23,479 nucleotides of DNA from Promethearchaeota archaeon (GTDB lineage: Archaea; Asgardarchaeota; Lokiarchaeia; Sigynarchaeales; SOKP01), in assembly GCA_016839635.1 (NCBI GenBank), contig JAEOTV010000091.1:1-23479 (forward strand). Direction: 5' to 3'. The notes under the pieces are model-generated. The model had not been told where the DNA came from, ran no database searches, and saw nothing but the letters and a program-made list of their open reading frames with translations. Shown here one piece after another: positions 15,384 to 23,128 of the stretch. The position numbers and the translations under genes are program-made. Each line of letters begins with the position of its first letter. The first letter of the stretch is position 1.

Positions 15384-16859
15384 TTAAAATTGCGCCCCAG
15401 AAGTCCATGTAAATTTACTTCCCTTTTTATCCATATTATCAATGTATCCCATATCTTCCAGAAGATATAATCCTGTAGTAACATCATAATTATGACCCTT
15501 TATTTCATTAAATATCTCTTTACGATTCATTCCAATCAATTGGTCTTTTTTCTCCATAATTTCAGTAACAATTCTGAGATGATTTCGCTTTAACTCAACT
15601 GTAGGTTTTACTACTTCTGCTTTTATTAAGGTGTTCGTTAATAAATAAACCTTCACATTGTTATAGAGTAAGGGTCTTGCTCTGTGAAATGCTTGTTCCT
15701 CTTCAGAAATCTCAATTCTATCTATCTCATCTTCCGTTAATCCTTGCATTTTAAGTAAATTTCTATGATCTTCTCTTAGTCTATATCTCCCTATTAAGAC
15801 AACATATCTTACACCTTCATACTGATTGGTTCCTCTACTCATCCCGTAATGCCCTATTTGAACATTTGGAAAGATCTTGCGAATTTCTTCTTCAAATCTC
15901 AACTTAGTGAAAATAAGTGTTCTTTCATCAGTAGGTATTTGAAAAAACTGAAAGAATTCTTGTATCTGATCAATAAAATTCTTTGTCTTTGAAATGGTCA
16001 TAATTTCATTTAAACCATAAATCTTATTTTCAAGTTCAGTACTGTCCTCTAATAATAGGTCAATCTCCCGGTTGAACATCTTTTCAGTTATATCTATATC
16101 TGTCGTAGCACAATTAAAAATAATAGTTGGAATCTCATTTAAAAAGCTCAGGTTCTTAACTCCACCAATTTTCCATTTACTTTCATCCTGAATAGCATAA
16201 ATGTTGTCCATTTGTTCAATAGAAAGCTTGAAAAAGTAATCGTCTGTCGTGTTAGGTGTGAAATTCTTTATTTCGGGCTTTTTTATTAACTTTGAATAGC
16301 AAAATCCTAATTTCCATCCTCTATCCCTTCCTCGGCAAGTAGAAGAGGTAGGACATTCTGCACATTCAATTTCTCTGAAATCTAATGATCCAAGCAAAAA
16401 TTCTGGGACTTCTATGCAGTCATAGACAATATTTTCGATAGATTCATCAACGATTAAAACATCCGGATTGTATTCATTGACAAAATATAAGTGTTGAGGA
16501 ACTATAAAGATAATAGGTCTCTCTTCTCCCCAATCTTTTTGAATTTTATACATGCATCGTATCTTACACCCTCGACAACCAGGAATATATTTCTCCAATC
16601 CCTCCATTGAGCAGTAATATTCTTTTCCCCAAAAGTGTACGGAATTGTATTCATTATATCTATTAAATTCATCAATCAGATCATGATTAGGCATGCAAAC
16701 CATTACTTTAAGATCGTTTTCTACGCAATAATCCAAGATTTGGTGGATCTTTTTGGTCTTGCCTGTTCCGGGTTTGCAATGATTATAAACAAACTTATCA
16801 ATAAAATCTTCAATCGGATAAGTATCTAATTCTTCAGAATTTACCTTAACTATTTCCAT
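15384..16859 (-). CDS. SF2-like helicase with two cysteine clusters
   Basis: 491 residues from ATG 16859, with AGAGGGGTG about 11 nt upstream and a TATA-like TTTTTATAG further up. Walker A is KPGTGKTK (29-36), Walker B is VLIVDES (134-140), NCATTD (249-254) fits motif III, RGTNQYEGVRYVVLIG (342-357) motif V and EQAFHRARP (388-396) motif VI. Cysteines 83, 95, 98 and 102 and then 166, 169, 175 and 187 lie in two clusters between Walker A and motif III; the placement recalls Fe-S helicases of the XPD/DinG type, though zinc is equally possible. A winged-helix-like C-terminus (about 425-475) follows. Such helicases occur in archaeal plasmids and viruses, so this may be a replication gene of a mobile element. 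It is convergent with element copy 1. Confidence 0.7.
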   Translation of the reverse strand: MEIVKVNSEELDTYPIEDFIDKFVYNHCKPGTGKTKKIHQILDYCVENDLKVMVCMPNHDLIDEFNRYNEYNSVHFWGKEYYCSMEGLEKYIPGCRGCKIRCMYKIQKDWGEERPIIFIVPQHLYFVNEYNPDVLIVDESIENIVYDCIEVPEFLLGSLDFREIECAECPTSSTCRGRDRGWKLGFCYSKLIKKPEIKNFTPNTTDDYFFKLSIEQMDNIYAIQDESKWKIGGVKNLSFLNEIPTIIFNCATTDIDITEKMFNREIDLLLEDSTELENKIYGLNEIMTISKTKNFIDQIQEFFQFFQIPTDERTLIFTKLRFEEEIRKIFPNVQIGHYGMSRGTNQYEGVRYVVLIGRYRLREDHRNLLKMQGLTEDEIDRIEISEEEQAFHRARPLLYNNVKVYLLTNTLIKAEVVKPTVELKRNHLRIVTEIMEKKDQLIGMNRKEIFNEIKGHNYDVTTGLYLLEDMGYIDNMDKKGSKFTWTSGAQF

Positions 16860-17099
16860 ACCTTTATATACACCCCTCTTTTGGTGTTTGTCTATAAAAA
16901 CATAACTTTAGGTTTAAATAAAGAAAATTAAATTAAATAACTGTTCAATACAATTTTTTTTGTTAATTCATCATCTTTTAATAATTTTTCACTGTAATTA
17001 ATGGAAGATTAAAGTTTAGAAAACGCAGTAAGAAAATTAAATGAAGATTTAAGCTATTATTAATCCTTAAACCTCTCTTATTTATATAACTGAATTGTG

Positions 17100-17108
17100 T
17101 TATAAATC
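17100..17108 (+). promoter_or_regulatory. TATA box for the HEPN/TPR gene
   Basis: TTATAAATC lies 33-41 nt before the ATG at 17141, with a weak ribosome-binding site AGGTAG about 12 nt before the start. The region 16860-17099 is the divergent intergenic stretch shared with the helicase; nothing else stands out in it. Confidence 0.45.
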
Positions 17109-17140
17109 ATAGAATAAAGTAAAGGTAGTGTATTTTATTA

Positions 17141-19534
17141 ATGAGAAATACTCAAGAAAATTTATTGAAAGAATATGAAAATCGCAAATGTCCAAGTTGT
17201 AATATTAATATTGAAATGAAGATAGTTCAAAAGCAAGTAATTGGAATATGTCAAAATAATGATTGTAAAAAGATTTGGATATTCTACAAAGATAAAAGCG
17301 GGAAAGAGAAATATATTGAAGCATTAGAGGTTTCCGGACTTATTGAATTTTATGTAGAATTACCATTTAATTTAGGTATTCCAACAGGGCTATATGCTTT
17401 TGATAAACCAAATCAAATAATGTTAAGAAGAGATATGTATCATTTTCAAAAAGGAAATGAATTAGAAAATTTCCAAACATTACAACCCATTTATGCACCT
17501 CAAGACAAAATATTTAATGAACATGGGTTAATAAAGGAAGAATTTGAAGAATTTAAATTTAAAAGAAAAATGAAATCTGTGCTTTTTAAAAGATATCCAT
17601 TAACTTCATTAATAAACAAAAAACTAGCTATTGAACAACTTATTGAAAAAGGATTTTTTAACTCCTATATTTATAAGACTCAAAATCAATTTTTTCAAGA
17701 TGTGAATGAATTTCTAACGTATTACTCATTGTATTTTCCATCAAACGATATAAATATAATGTATCAACATGAAATAAGACCTATCTCGATTTATGAATTC
17801 AGTAAATGCATTTTTAATAGTCATCTTATAATAAATCAGAAATATTACCCTTTTATTCCAATAATTCAAGATGTTACCAACTTGAAGAGTATTCCAGATA
17901 TCACCTATCTCTCAAATAACGGTAAAATGGAGGAATTTGACAAAATATTACAAAATCGGAAGATTAATCCTGTCTATCCACATCAGGAATTATTTCTTTT
18001 AGCTCGTTCTCTTTATAGGACTAATAAAATCCATATGGGTGCTTCGGTTATTACCATTTCGATTACTGCAATAGAATCTTTAATCCACAAATTAGAAGAT
18101 AATCATCCTGAATTTCAGAATTTAAAGAAATTAAAAAAGAAATGGGAAAGTGACCTGAACAATAAGAATCTAAATTTAAGCAAATACAAAAATAAAGGTG
18201 GCGGAAAATATTTTGGTTTTTTAGAATTTTATACAAATATCCAACCTTTATTGGCAAAAATAATAAAAGAAAATTACCTAAATAATTCTCTTTCTATAAA
18301 GATGATTCTAAATTATTTAAAAAATTTAAATATAGTACGATGGATTAGAAACGATATAACACATAGAGCTAAATTTGAGACGGAGATTGAATTCAGTTAT
18401 GATAATGAAACAGGATTTAAAGAGATATATTTAATTACATATAAAAATAAGTTAATAGGTCAAAATAAGACTATAAAATTTTCAGACCTTTGGCAAAGTA
18501 TTTTAAAAACCTATCAATATCTAGATAAAATTCTATTAGAAACAATTTATCCGCAAATTAATTGGGATCTGAAATCAATTTATAAAAATGAACTTGCAGC
18601 TAGAAGTACAAAAACAGGTAAAGGAATTATTCAAGTCTTAATGAATTTGGATTGGAGAGAAACCAATTCATATAATATTAAACTAAGTAAATTTGCTGTT
18701 CCTCCTGAACGATTTCCTATAGGAGTCGAAACTACTGATGGTAAATGTATCAATATGAATATTAATTATGAAAAGGGAAGGTATGAATTTGTTGGGAAGG
18801 GAGAAGTAAATGATGATGGATCTTTTTCATATAATTTGATGTCATTTCCTATAGATCTTTCCTATGAAGAAGTTCAAAAACACATTAAAAATAAAACTTT
18901 AAATTTTTATATCGACGGTAATGCGAATTATTATAATTATAGAAGTTGTGAGAAATGTGGTTATATAATTCCTATTCATCATCATTTATTATATTTTAAT
19001 AATGAATGTCCTAATCCAGAATGTAAATATAATTTCAGTTTCAAAGATTATTGGTATGTGAAAGGTCGTCTTTTACTCGAACAACAAAAGTATCGAGAAG
19101 CATTAAAATGCTATAATAATGCAATCTCAATAGATCCCTCGTTCCAAGAAGCATTGAATGATATTGGTGTTTGTTTCGATAATTTAGACTTACTTAATGA
19201 AGCTTTAGAAATATTTGATAAAATCATTGAAATCAATCCGTTAAATAAATTAGCCTTCTACAATAAAGGAGCTGTCTTTATTAAATTAAAACAATTTGAT
19301 AAGACAAATACAATTATCGATAAATTGTTAGAATTAGATGCAAACTATGCTAGGGCATATTTTCTTAGAGCTTGCTTGAAATCTGTCCAAAATGAAAAAC
19401 TTGAAGCAATTAAAGAATTAAAATTAGCATTGAATCTTGATAAAAATCTATTAAGTGATGCTAAAAAAGATCCGGATTTAAATAATATAAGAGAATCAGA
19501 AGAATTCATTGAATTATTGAATAATTTCAAATAA
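17141..19534 (+). CDS. Zinc-ribbon, HEPN-like, TPR multidomain protein
   Basis: 797 residues. An N-terminal zinc ribbon has Cys17, Cys20, Cys37 and Cys42. A helical region at about 285-470 contains Arg403-N-D-I-T-His408, the R-x4-H motif of HEPN ribonucleases, preceded by the hydrophobic helix ASVITISITAIESLIHKL, as in HEPN folds. A second zinc ribbon has Cys603, Cys606, Cys623 and Cys628. Residues 637-770 hold about four TPR repeats (YWYVKGRLLLEQQKYREAL, FQEALNDIGVCFDNLDLLNE, and so on). HEPN proteins are frequent RNA-cutting effectors in defence and toxin-antitoxin systems, and TPRs and zinc ribbons would supply sensing or binding. No signal peptide. The gene stands alone with its own promoter. 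The HEPN call rests on one motif and its helical setting. Confidence 0.7.
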   Translation: MRNTQENLLKEYENRKCPSCNINIEMKIVQKQVIGICQNNDCKKIWIFYKDKSGKEKYIEALEVSGLIEFYVELPFNLGIPTGLYAFDKPNQIMLRRDMYHFQKGNELENFQTLQPIYAPQDKIFNEHGLIKEEFEEFKFKRKMKSVLFKRYPLTSLINKKLAIEQLIEKGFFNSYIYKTQNQFFQDVNEFLTYYSLYFPSNDINIMYQHEIRPISIYEFSKCIFNSHLIINQKYYPFIPIIQDVTNLKSIPDITYLSNNGKMEEFDKILQNRKINPVYPHQELFLLARSLYRTNKIHMGASVITISITAIESLIHKLEDNHPEFQNLKKLKKKWESDLNNKNLNLSKYKNKGGGKYFGFLEFYTNIQPLLAKIIKENYLNNSLSIKMILNYLKNLNIVRWIRNDITHRAKFETEIEFSYDNETGFKEIYLITYKNKLIGQNKTIKFSDLWQSILKTYQYLDKILLETIYPQINWDLKSIYKNELAARSTKTGKGIIQVLMNLDWRETNSYNIKLSKFAVPPERFPIGVETTDGKCINMNINYEKGRYEFVGKGEVNDDGSFSYNLMSFPIDLSYEEVQKHIKNKTLNFYIDGNANYYNYRSCEKCGYIIPIHHHLLYFNNECPNPECKYNFSFKDYWYVKGRLLLEQQKYREALKCYNNAISIDPSFQEALNDIGVCFDNLDLLNEALEIFDKIIEINPLNKLAFYNKGAVFIKLKQFDKTNTIIDKLLELDANYARAYFLRACLKSVQNEKLEAIKELKLALNLDKNLLSDAKKDPDLNNIRESEEFIELLNNFK

Positions 19535-19543
19535 GTAAAAAAT

Positions 19544-19567
19544 GGGAGGGGCACCACGGGGGAGGGA
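19544..19567 (-). repeat. G-rich 3' repeat, copy 5
   Basis: GGGAGGGGCACCACGGGGG then AGGGA on the plus strand, lying between two convergent genes: 9 nt past the HEPN gene stop and 44 nt past the stop of the 90-residue minus-strand gene. The orientation and the 44-nt distance match the copies belonging to minus-strand genes. Confidence 0.85.
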
Positions 19568-19611
19568 GAAAGAAAACTAATACATAAAAGGGGGAAAACT
19601 ATGAAATTCTG

Positions 19612-19884
19612 TTATAAATTTTCCAATTCTTCAGTAGCAAAACCTTCTTCATCTACCCATGCTGAAATAAACTTTTTGTTGTTTTTATTTTGAAAGATTA
19701 AAAAAATATTGTCTTTCCCTAAATCAATATTCCTGTCAATTAGTTCATAGTCATTCTTATTGGCAATTTCAATTAGCATCTTCTCTGTTAATTTTTTTAG
19801 TTCAATTTCCTCCTTATTTTTTTGTTTTTCCGCTTTTCTTAACCATTCCTTAAATTCTTTTTGCATTTCTTCTAACTTCTTCAT
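19612..19884 (-). CDS. Small charged protein, unknown function
   Basis: 90 residues from ATG 19884 (MKKLEEMQKEFKEW). The frame is open 31 codons further to an ATG at 19977, but that extension overlaps the end of the upstream gene and crosses the decayed repeat, so I prefer 19884. Residues 1-45 are a highly charged helix, probably coiled coil; residues 46-90 look like a small alpha/beta unit (YELIDRNIDLGKDNIFLIFQ then FISAWVDEEGF). Not recognised. It follows the immunity gene on the same strand, and a G-rich repeat follows it. It may be a further immunity or accessory gene of the toxin E operon. Confidence 0.6.
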   Translation of the reverse strand: MKKLEEMQKEFKEWLRKAEKQKNKEEIELKKLTEKMLIEIANKNDYELIDRNIDLGKDNIFLIFQNKNNKKFISAWVDEEGFATEELENL

Positions 19885-19891
19885 AAGAATT

Positions 19892-19910
19892 GACACCACG
19901 GGGAGCAGAG
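19892..19910 (-). repeat. G-rich 3' repeat, copy 6 (shortened)
   Basis: GACACCACGGGGAGCAGAG keeps the CACCACGGGG core but has lost the left G run. It lies 35 nt past the stop of the putative immunity gene and just before the ATG of the 90-residue gene. Confidence 0.65.
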
Positions 19911-19945
19911 AAAATTGGAAATGATATAAATAAAAAGAATAGAAA

Positions 19946-20383
19946 TTATTCAGGAGGAGACCATGCAACAATATCATAAGACCAAGTAGTGAATTTAAAG
20001 GTATCTCCTTCCTTTATGGATTCTGTCTGACAATCTCTATGTGATATTAAAACAATTCCTTCTTTAGTCTCAACACCAATTAGATGTGTATTAGTCCAAT
20101 CGAACTTAAATTTCCATTCTGGTTCAATACTATAATCTCCTAAACATTTTCCTGTAAAAACAGGATATCCCTTTTTAACAAATGCATCAAGTGCTCTAAT
20201 TACTAGATGATTAATGATTAACAAACAATTTATCCATTGATTAAGATATGGCTTGAAGATAGAAACTTCTTCTCTTGTTTGGATATTTATTTCATTTCCA
20301 CCTTCAGAAACACCTACTAATACACTGTCATATGGTTCATCTTCAAAGGGTCCTTCTCTAATTTGCTTTATTAATATTCTCAT
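19946..20383 (-). CDS. Putative immunity protein for toxin-like gene E
   Basis: 145 residues of the same family as the genes at 1034 and 7733: M-RILIKQI, INCLLIINH, GKCLGDYSIEPEWKF, ETKEGIVLISH and the C-terminal DIVAWSPPE. No signal peptide or membrane segment. It starts at ATG 20383, only 4 nt after the stop of gene E, the tightest coupling of the three pairs. A shortened G-rich repeat and the 90-residue gene follow. The role is inferred from position and family recurrence, as no member is known to me. Confidence 0.62.
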   Translation of the reverse strand: MRILIKQIREGPFEDEPYDSVLVGVSEGGNEINIQTREEVSIFKPYLNQWINCLLIINHLVIRALDAFVKKGYPVFTGKCLGDYSIEPEWKFKFDWTNTHLIGVETKEGIVLISHRDCQTESIKEGDTFKFTTWSYDIVAWSPPE

Positions 20384-20387
20384 TTTA

Positions 20388-21527
20388 TTATATATAATAA
20401 TAATTTAATAGAAAATTAAATTTTGGTAACAAATGGGGATATCCTTCGTATCCCCTTTTATCTATACCATAAACATTTCTTATATGACCATCATTAACAT
20501 CATAAGCTACAAACATATAGTCATCTCTACCATAGCCATCAACAATTTTGTATAATATCGTATTATGACCAGCACGAATTCCTATGTTATTAGATATTAT
20601 ATCCTTAACAAAGTCTAACCTTTCTTTATAAGTTTCAAATCCCCATTTCAAAAAGTCTTCTTCATGATGTTGGAATGCATGTTCTAATCCATCCCCATGG
20701 TCTGGGTTAAGATAATTATGATATCCTAATTTAAACCACAGATCTAATTTTTCTGTACCTTGTTTTATGATTCTCTCGTGCAAAAATTCTTTATATTTTG
20801 TTTTAATGATGTCATTGGTTCGATATACTTTGTTGAAATAAGATTCAATACCAGCTCTTTCAATCAATTTATCATTATAATCTTTACCCCACAATAAATG
20901 ACAAAATTCATCTAAATTATTCAGAGCATCATTATTGTTAGGATCAATTATTTTATATCCATTCTCCCATAATTCAGTTAGTGCTTGATCTGCTAAAACA
21001 AACTTTTCTTGTAAACTTATTAAAAATTCTCCCATTACATATGCTTGTGCTTCCTCAAAAGTCTTAACATCATAAAATTGTTCAAAATCACTTATTAAGA
21101 TCGTTTCCGATCCAATTTCCTTGATCAATTCATCCTTACTAATCCCATTTTTTATAAGCTGTTCTAATATTAATTGACGATCACTTTTTATCGTTTCCGT
21201 TTGCTTAGGCATTGCCATAGCTGTGATATAAGGAATCCTTCCCAATTTTACTAGATCCATTAATCCTGATAATTCTGACCTTGTTAAATCTACTACTTTT
21301 CCGATAACTTTATCTCCAGGAACAGGTCTACTATCAATATATTCATTATTTACCCCTTTTGTTCTATAAGTTATCTCACCATTAGAATCAGTTGAATAAC
21401 TTATAACTTCATGGATGATATTTACATCATCTTGATTAAATACAATTATATCTCCTATTTCATATACATCATTTTCATTTTTTATTTCAAAACCAACTTT
21501 AGCACCCGGTTTTAATTTACCTAGCAT
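20388..21527 (-). CDS. Toxin-like modular protein E, start probably damaged
   Basis: 379 residues from the first usable start, ATG 21527. Residues 1-80 are most of a Sec11/S26-like domain (His39 in NIIHEV, TKGVNN, Asp65) nearly identical to B, but the nucleophile Ser of GKSM is the codon just before this ATG and so is not translated from it. The homologous 5' part, with junction peptide and Ser, is intact upstream but out of frame with the TTG used in D. Residues 115-165 are the pre-domain shared with A and D. Residues about 275-350 are the C-terminal domain (LEHAFQHHEEDFLKW, TILYKIVDG, YMFVAYDVNDG), the most divergent of the five. The immunity-family gene follows 4 nt later. Either E is a decaying gene or it uses an internal start. 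Confidence 0.62.
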   Translation of the reverse strand: MLGKLKPGAKVGFEIKNENDVYEIGDIIVFNQDDVNIIHEVISYSTDSNGEITYRTKGVNNEYIDSRPVPGDKVIGKVVDLTRSELSGLMDLVKLGRIPYITAMAMPKQTETIKSDRQLILEQLIKNGISKDELIKEIGSETILISDFEQFYDVKTFEEAQAYVMGEFLISLQEKFVLADQALTELWENGYKIIDPNNNDALNNLDEFCHLLWGKDYNDKLIERAGIESYFNKVYRTNDIIKTKYKEFLHERIIKQGTEKLDLWFKLGYHNYLNPDHGDGLEHAFQHHEEDFLKWGFETYKERLDFVKDIISNNIGIRAGHNTILYKIVDGYGRDDYMFVAYDVNDGHIRNVYGIDKRGYEGYPHLLPKFNFLLNYYYI

Positions 21528-21632
21528 TGATTTTCCGATAACTTTTAGAATCCCAAGTTTCTTTACATTTTGTTCCGTTTTTTCAAAGGAATTTTCATTG
21601 AAAACAGACGCTGAATTTACCTTTCCATTCCA
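21528..21632 (-). pseudogene. Frameshifted 5' part of toxin-like gene E
   Basis: In frame with E this reads NGKVNSASVFNENSFEKTEQ then NVKKLGILKVIGKS, matching the starts of B and D, but it has no ATG, GTG or TTG. Compared with D (TTGGATGGAAAGG) it has TTGGAATGGAAAGG: one extra A puts the TTG out of frame and leads to a TGA after 12 codons. Confidence 0.6.
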
Positions 21633-21649
21633 ATTTCACAGAAAATTGG
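21630..21649. promoter_or_regulatory. Inverted repeat at toxin E start / element left edge
   Basis: CCAATTT-CACAGA-AAATTGG: 7-bp arms around a 6-nt spacer, the counterpart of the 13547-13567 site with one T fewer in the left arm. It lies at the junction of the toxin E 5' remnant and element copy 2. Confidence 0.5.
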
Positions 21650-21704
21650 GACAAAATTTAAAAAGACTCGAACCTTGTGTCTCTTAAAACGGAGGAAAAT
21701 ACAA

Positions 21705-22223
21705 ATGAGCGAAAAATCGAAACCAGATAAAAAATTGTATACCTATAAATATATCCAATTTACCGCCACATCTCGCGAAAAAAAGCAAATTAAACATTTT
21801 GCCAATAAAGAGAACTTTAAAACCACTTCCGAATTCGTGAGAAGAATTGTATTTGATTATATCAGGAGACAAGAAAATCCCGAACTATTCTATTCCGCTA
21901 ATACCAATTCTATAAATCCGCTTCAAATGGAACGGATAGCCAAAAACATTCGTGAAATCATGAAAAACCAAGAGATCATACTACAAAGGGAAGATACATT
22001 AGAAGAAATGAAAGAAATGGTTATGAATCTCCATAAACTTGCGGAATCCAATGCATTATCAAAGGAAAGGGAACTCATAATTCAGTTGCTAGAAAATCAC
22101 AACTCACTTTCCCTACGACAGATTCAAGAGGAGACTCAGTTAGCGGAAGATGTCATCTTTAAAATCATATCCGATATGAATCTATTCAAAATAACAGCTA
22201 CGGGAAGGTTTGCCTTAAGATGA
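21705..22223 (+). CDS. Ribbon-helix-helix-like regulator of element copy 2
   Basis: 172 residues from ATG 21705, with GGAGG at 21691-21695, 9 nt before it. It is a close paralogue of the gene at 13623 with the same three-part layout: ribbon-helix-helix-like N-terminus (YIQFTATSREKKQIKHFA), coiled coil, winged-helix-like C-terminus (LSLRQIQEETQLAEDVIF). Most differences lie in the first 15 residues and around residue 65-75 (FYSANTNSINPLQ against FHSVGNNSMNPLQ). The stop overlaps the recombinase start. Confidence 0.75.
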   Translation: MSEKSKPDKKLYTYKYIQFTATSREKKQIKHFANKENFKTTSEFVRRIVFDYIRRQENPELFYSANTNSINPLQMERIAKNIREIMKNQEIILQREDTLEEMKEMVMNLHKLAESNALSKERELIIQLLENHNSLSLRQIQEETQLAEDVIFKIISDMNLFKITATGRFALR

Positions 22224-23128
22224 CGGAAATAACCAACCCACAAATCATAGCTCGCTATTTAAAGCGGTTTTCTCATTCTAAATCATCTTTATCTATGCGG
22301 AGATATTGTCTCCAATATTTTTTCCGCTCAGATTATTTTGGATATAACGGACATGTGTTTAGCTTAACAAAGCGGGATGTTATTGACTATTTCGATTATT
22401 TAAACCACTTGGATAATATCTCCCTGCAAACTAAAAAGAACAAGTGGATGATCTTCCGCAGTTTTTTACAATTTATCATGGAATACTACGAGGATGTCCT
22501 AATTGTGATTCCAAAATATTCTACACAATGGAAACCGATACATAAGAAACCAGATTCTAATAAGGATGTGGTCATGACTAAGGAAGAAGTGAAAAAGATC
22601 TTGGATTATATGTATCATCGGAATTATAACTATTACCTACTTTTTAGATTATTAACAGAAACGGGTATGAGAATAGGTGAGCTTCTCAACTTAGATTGTG
22701 AAGATTTGAATGTGAAGAAACGATATATTGAAGCGGAAGGAAAGACGGGAAGAAATATTTATTACTTTTCCGAAGGCTTAGCTAGACATTTAGAAATATA
22801 CTTGAAAGAACGGATGAGCAAAGAAACGGATTCTAACGCATTATTCTTGTCCATTCAGAGAAAACGATATGCTCTTAGAACCATTAATCATTATATTAGA
22901 AATTGTGTTATCCGTTTAAACCTTGAAAAACGGATTTCATGCCATACTTTTAGAAGAACATTGAACACGCTAAGGAAAAGGATGGGATGCTCTAAAGAAG
23001 ATCGCAAGATCCTACTATGCCATAAAGTCAGTGATGTGAACTTCAGCTGTTACGTGAAGCTCAATTATTATGACTATATTCAATTATACGATACTTGGAA
23101 TCCCTATAAGAATATATTGGATAGTTAA
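22220..23128 (+). CDS. Tyrosine recombinase of element copy 2
   Basis: 302 residues; catalytic residues are all kept: Arg151, Lys175, His242, Arg245, His268 and Tyr278. ATGA overlap with the regulator gene. Differences from copy 1 are conservative and scattered (for example YNRN to YHRN, KERKSKGTD to KERMSKETD). In the same orientation as copy 1, so recombination between the two elements would delete or circularise the 8 kb between them, which includes the helicase, the HEPN/TPR gene and toxin-like gene E. Confidence 0.9.
   Translation: MTEITNPQIIARYLKRFSHSKSSLSMRRYCLQYFFRSDYFGYNGHVFSLTKRDVIDYFDYLNHLDNISLQTKKNKWMIFRSFLQFIMEYYEDVLIVIPKYSTQWKPIHKKPDSNKDVVMTKEEVKKILDYMYHRNYNYYLLFRLLTETGMRIGELLNLDCEDLNVKKRYIEAEGKTGRNIYYFSEGLARHLEIYLKERMSKETDSNALFLSIQRKRYALRTINHYIRNCVIRLNLEKRISCHTFRRTLNTLRKRMGCSKEDRKILLCHKVSDVNFSCYVKLNYYDYIQLYDTWNPYKNILDS

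Noticed and set aside
115..19910. G-rich repeats as integron attC-like sites
   Set aside because: They sit 3' of genes in one orientation and tyrosine recombinases are nearby, but they are not palindromic and lack GTTRRRY-type core sites, so they do not fit known attC structure. Kept only as a possible cassette boundary.
115..19910. G-rich repeats as hairpin terminators or as ribosome-binding sites for plus-strand genes
   Set aside because: The core has no self-complementary arms, most copies are not followed by T-runs, and no plus-strand start codon with a real gene follows AGGAGG in any copy.
115..19910. CRISPR array
   Set aside because: The repeats are kilobases apart with genes between them; no regular spacer pattern is present anywhere in the window.
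19885..19977. Longer start for the 90-residue gene
   Set aside because: The added 31 residues overlap the end of the immunity gene, cross the decayed G-rich repeat, and look like read-through of non-coding DNA.
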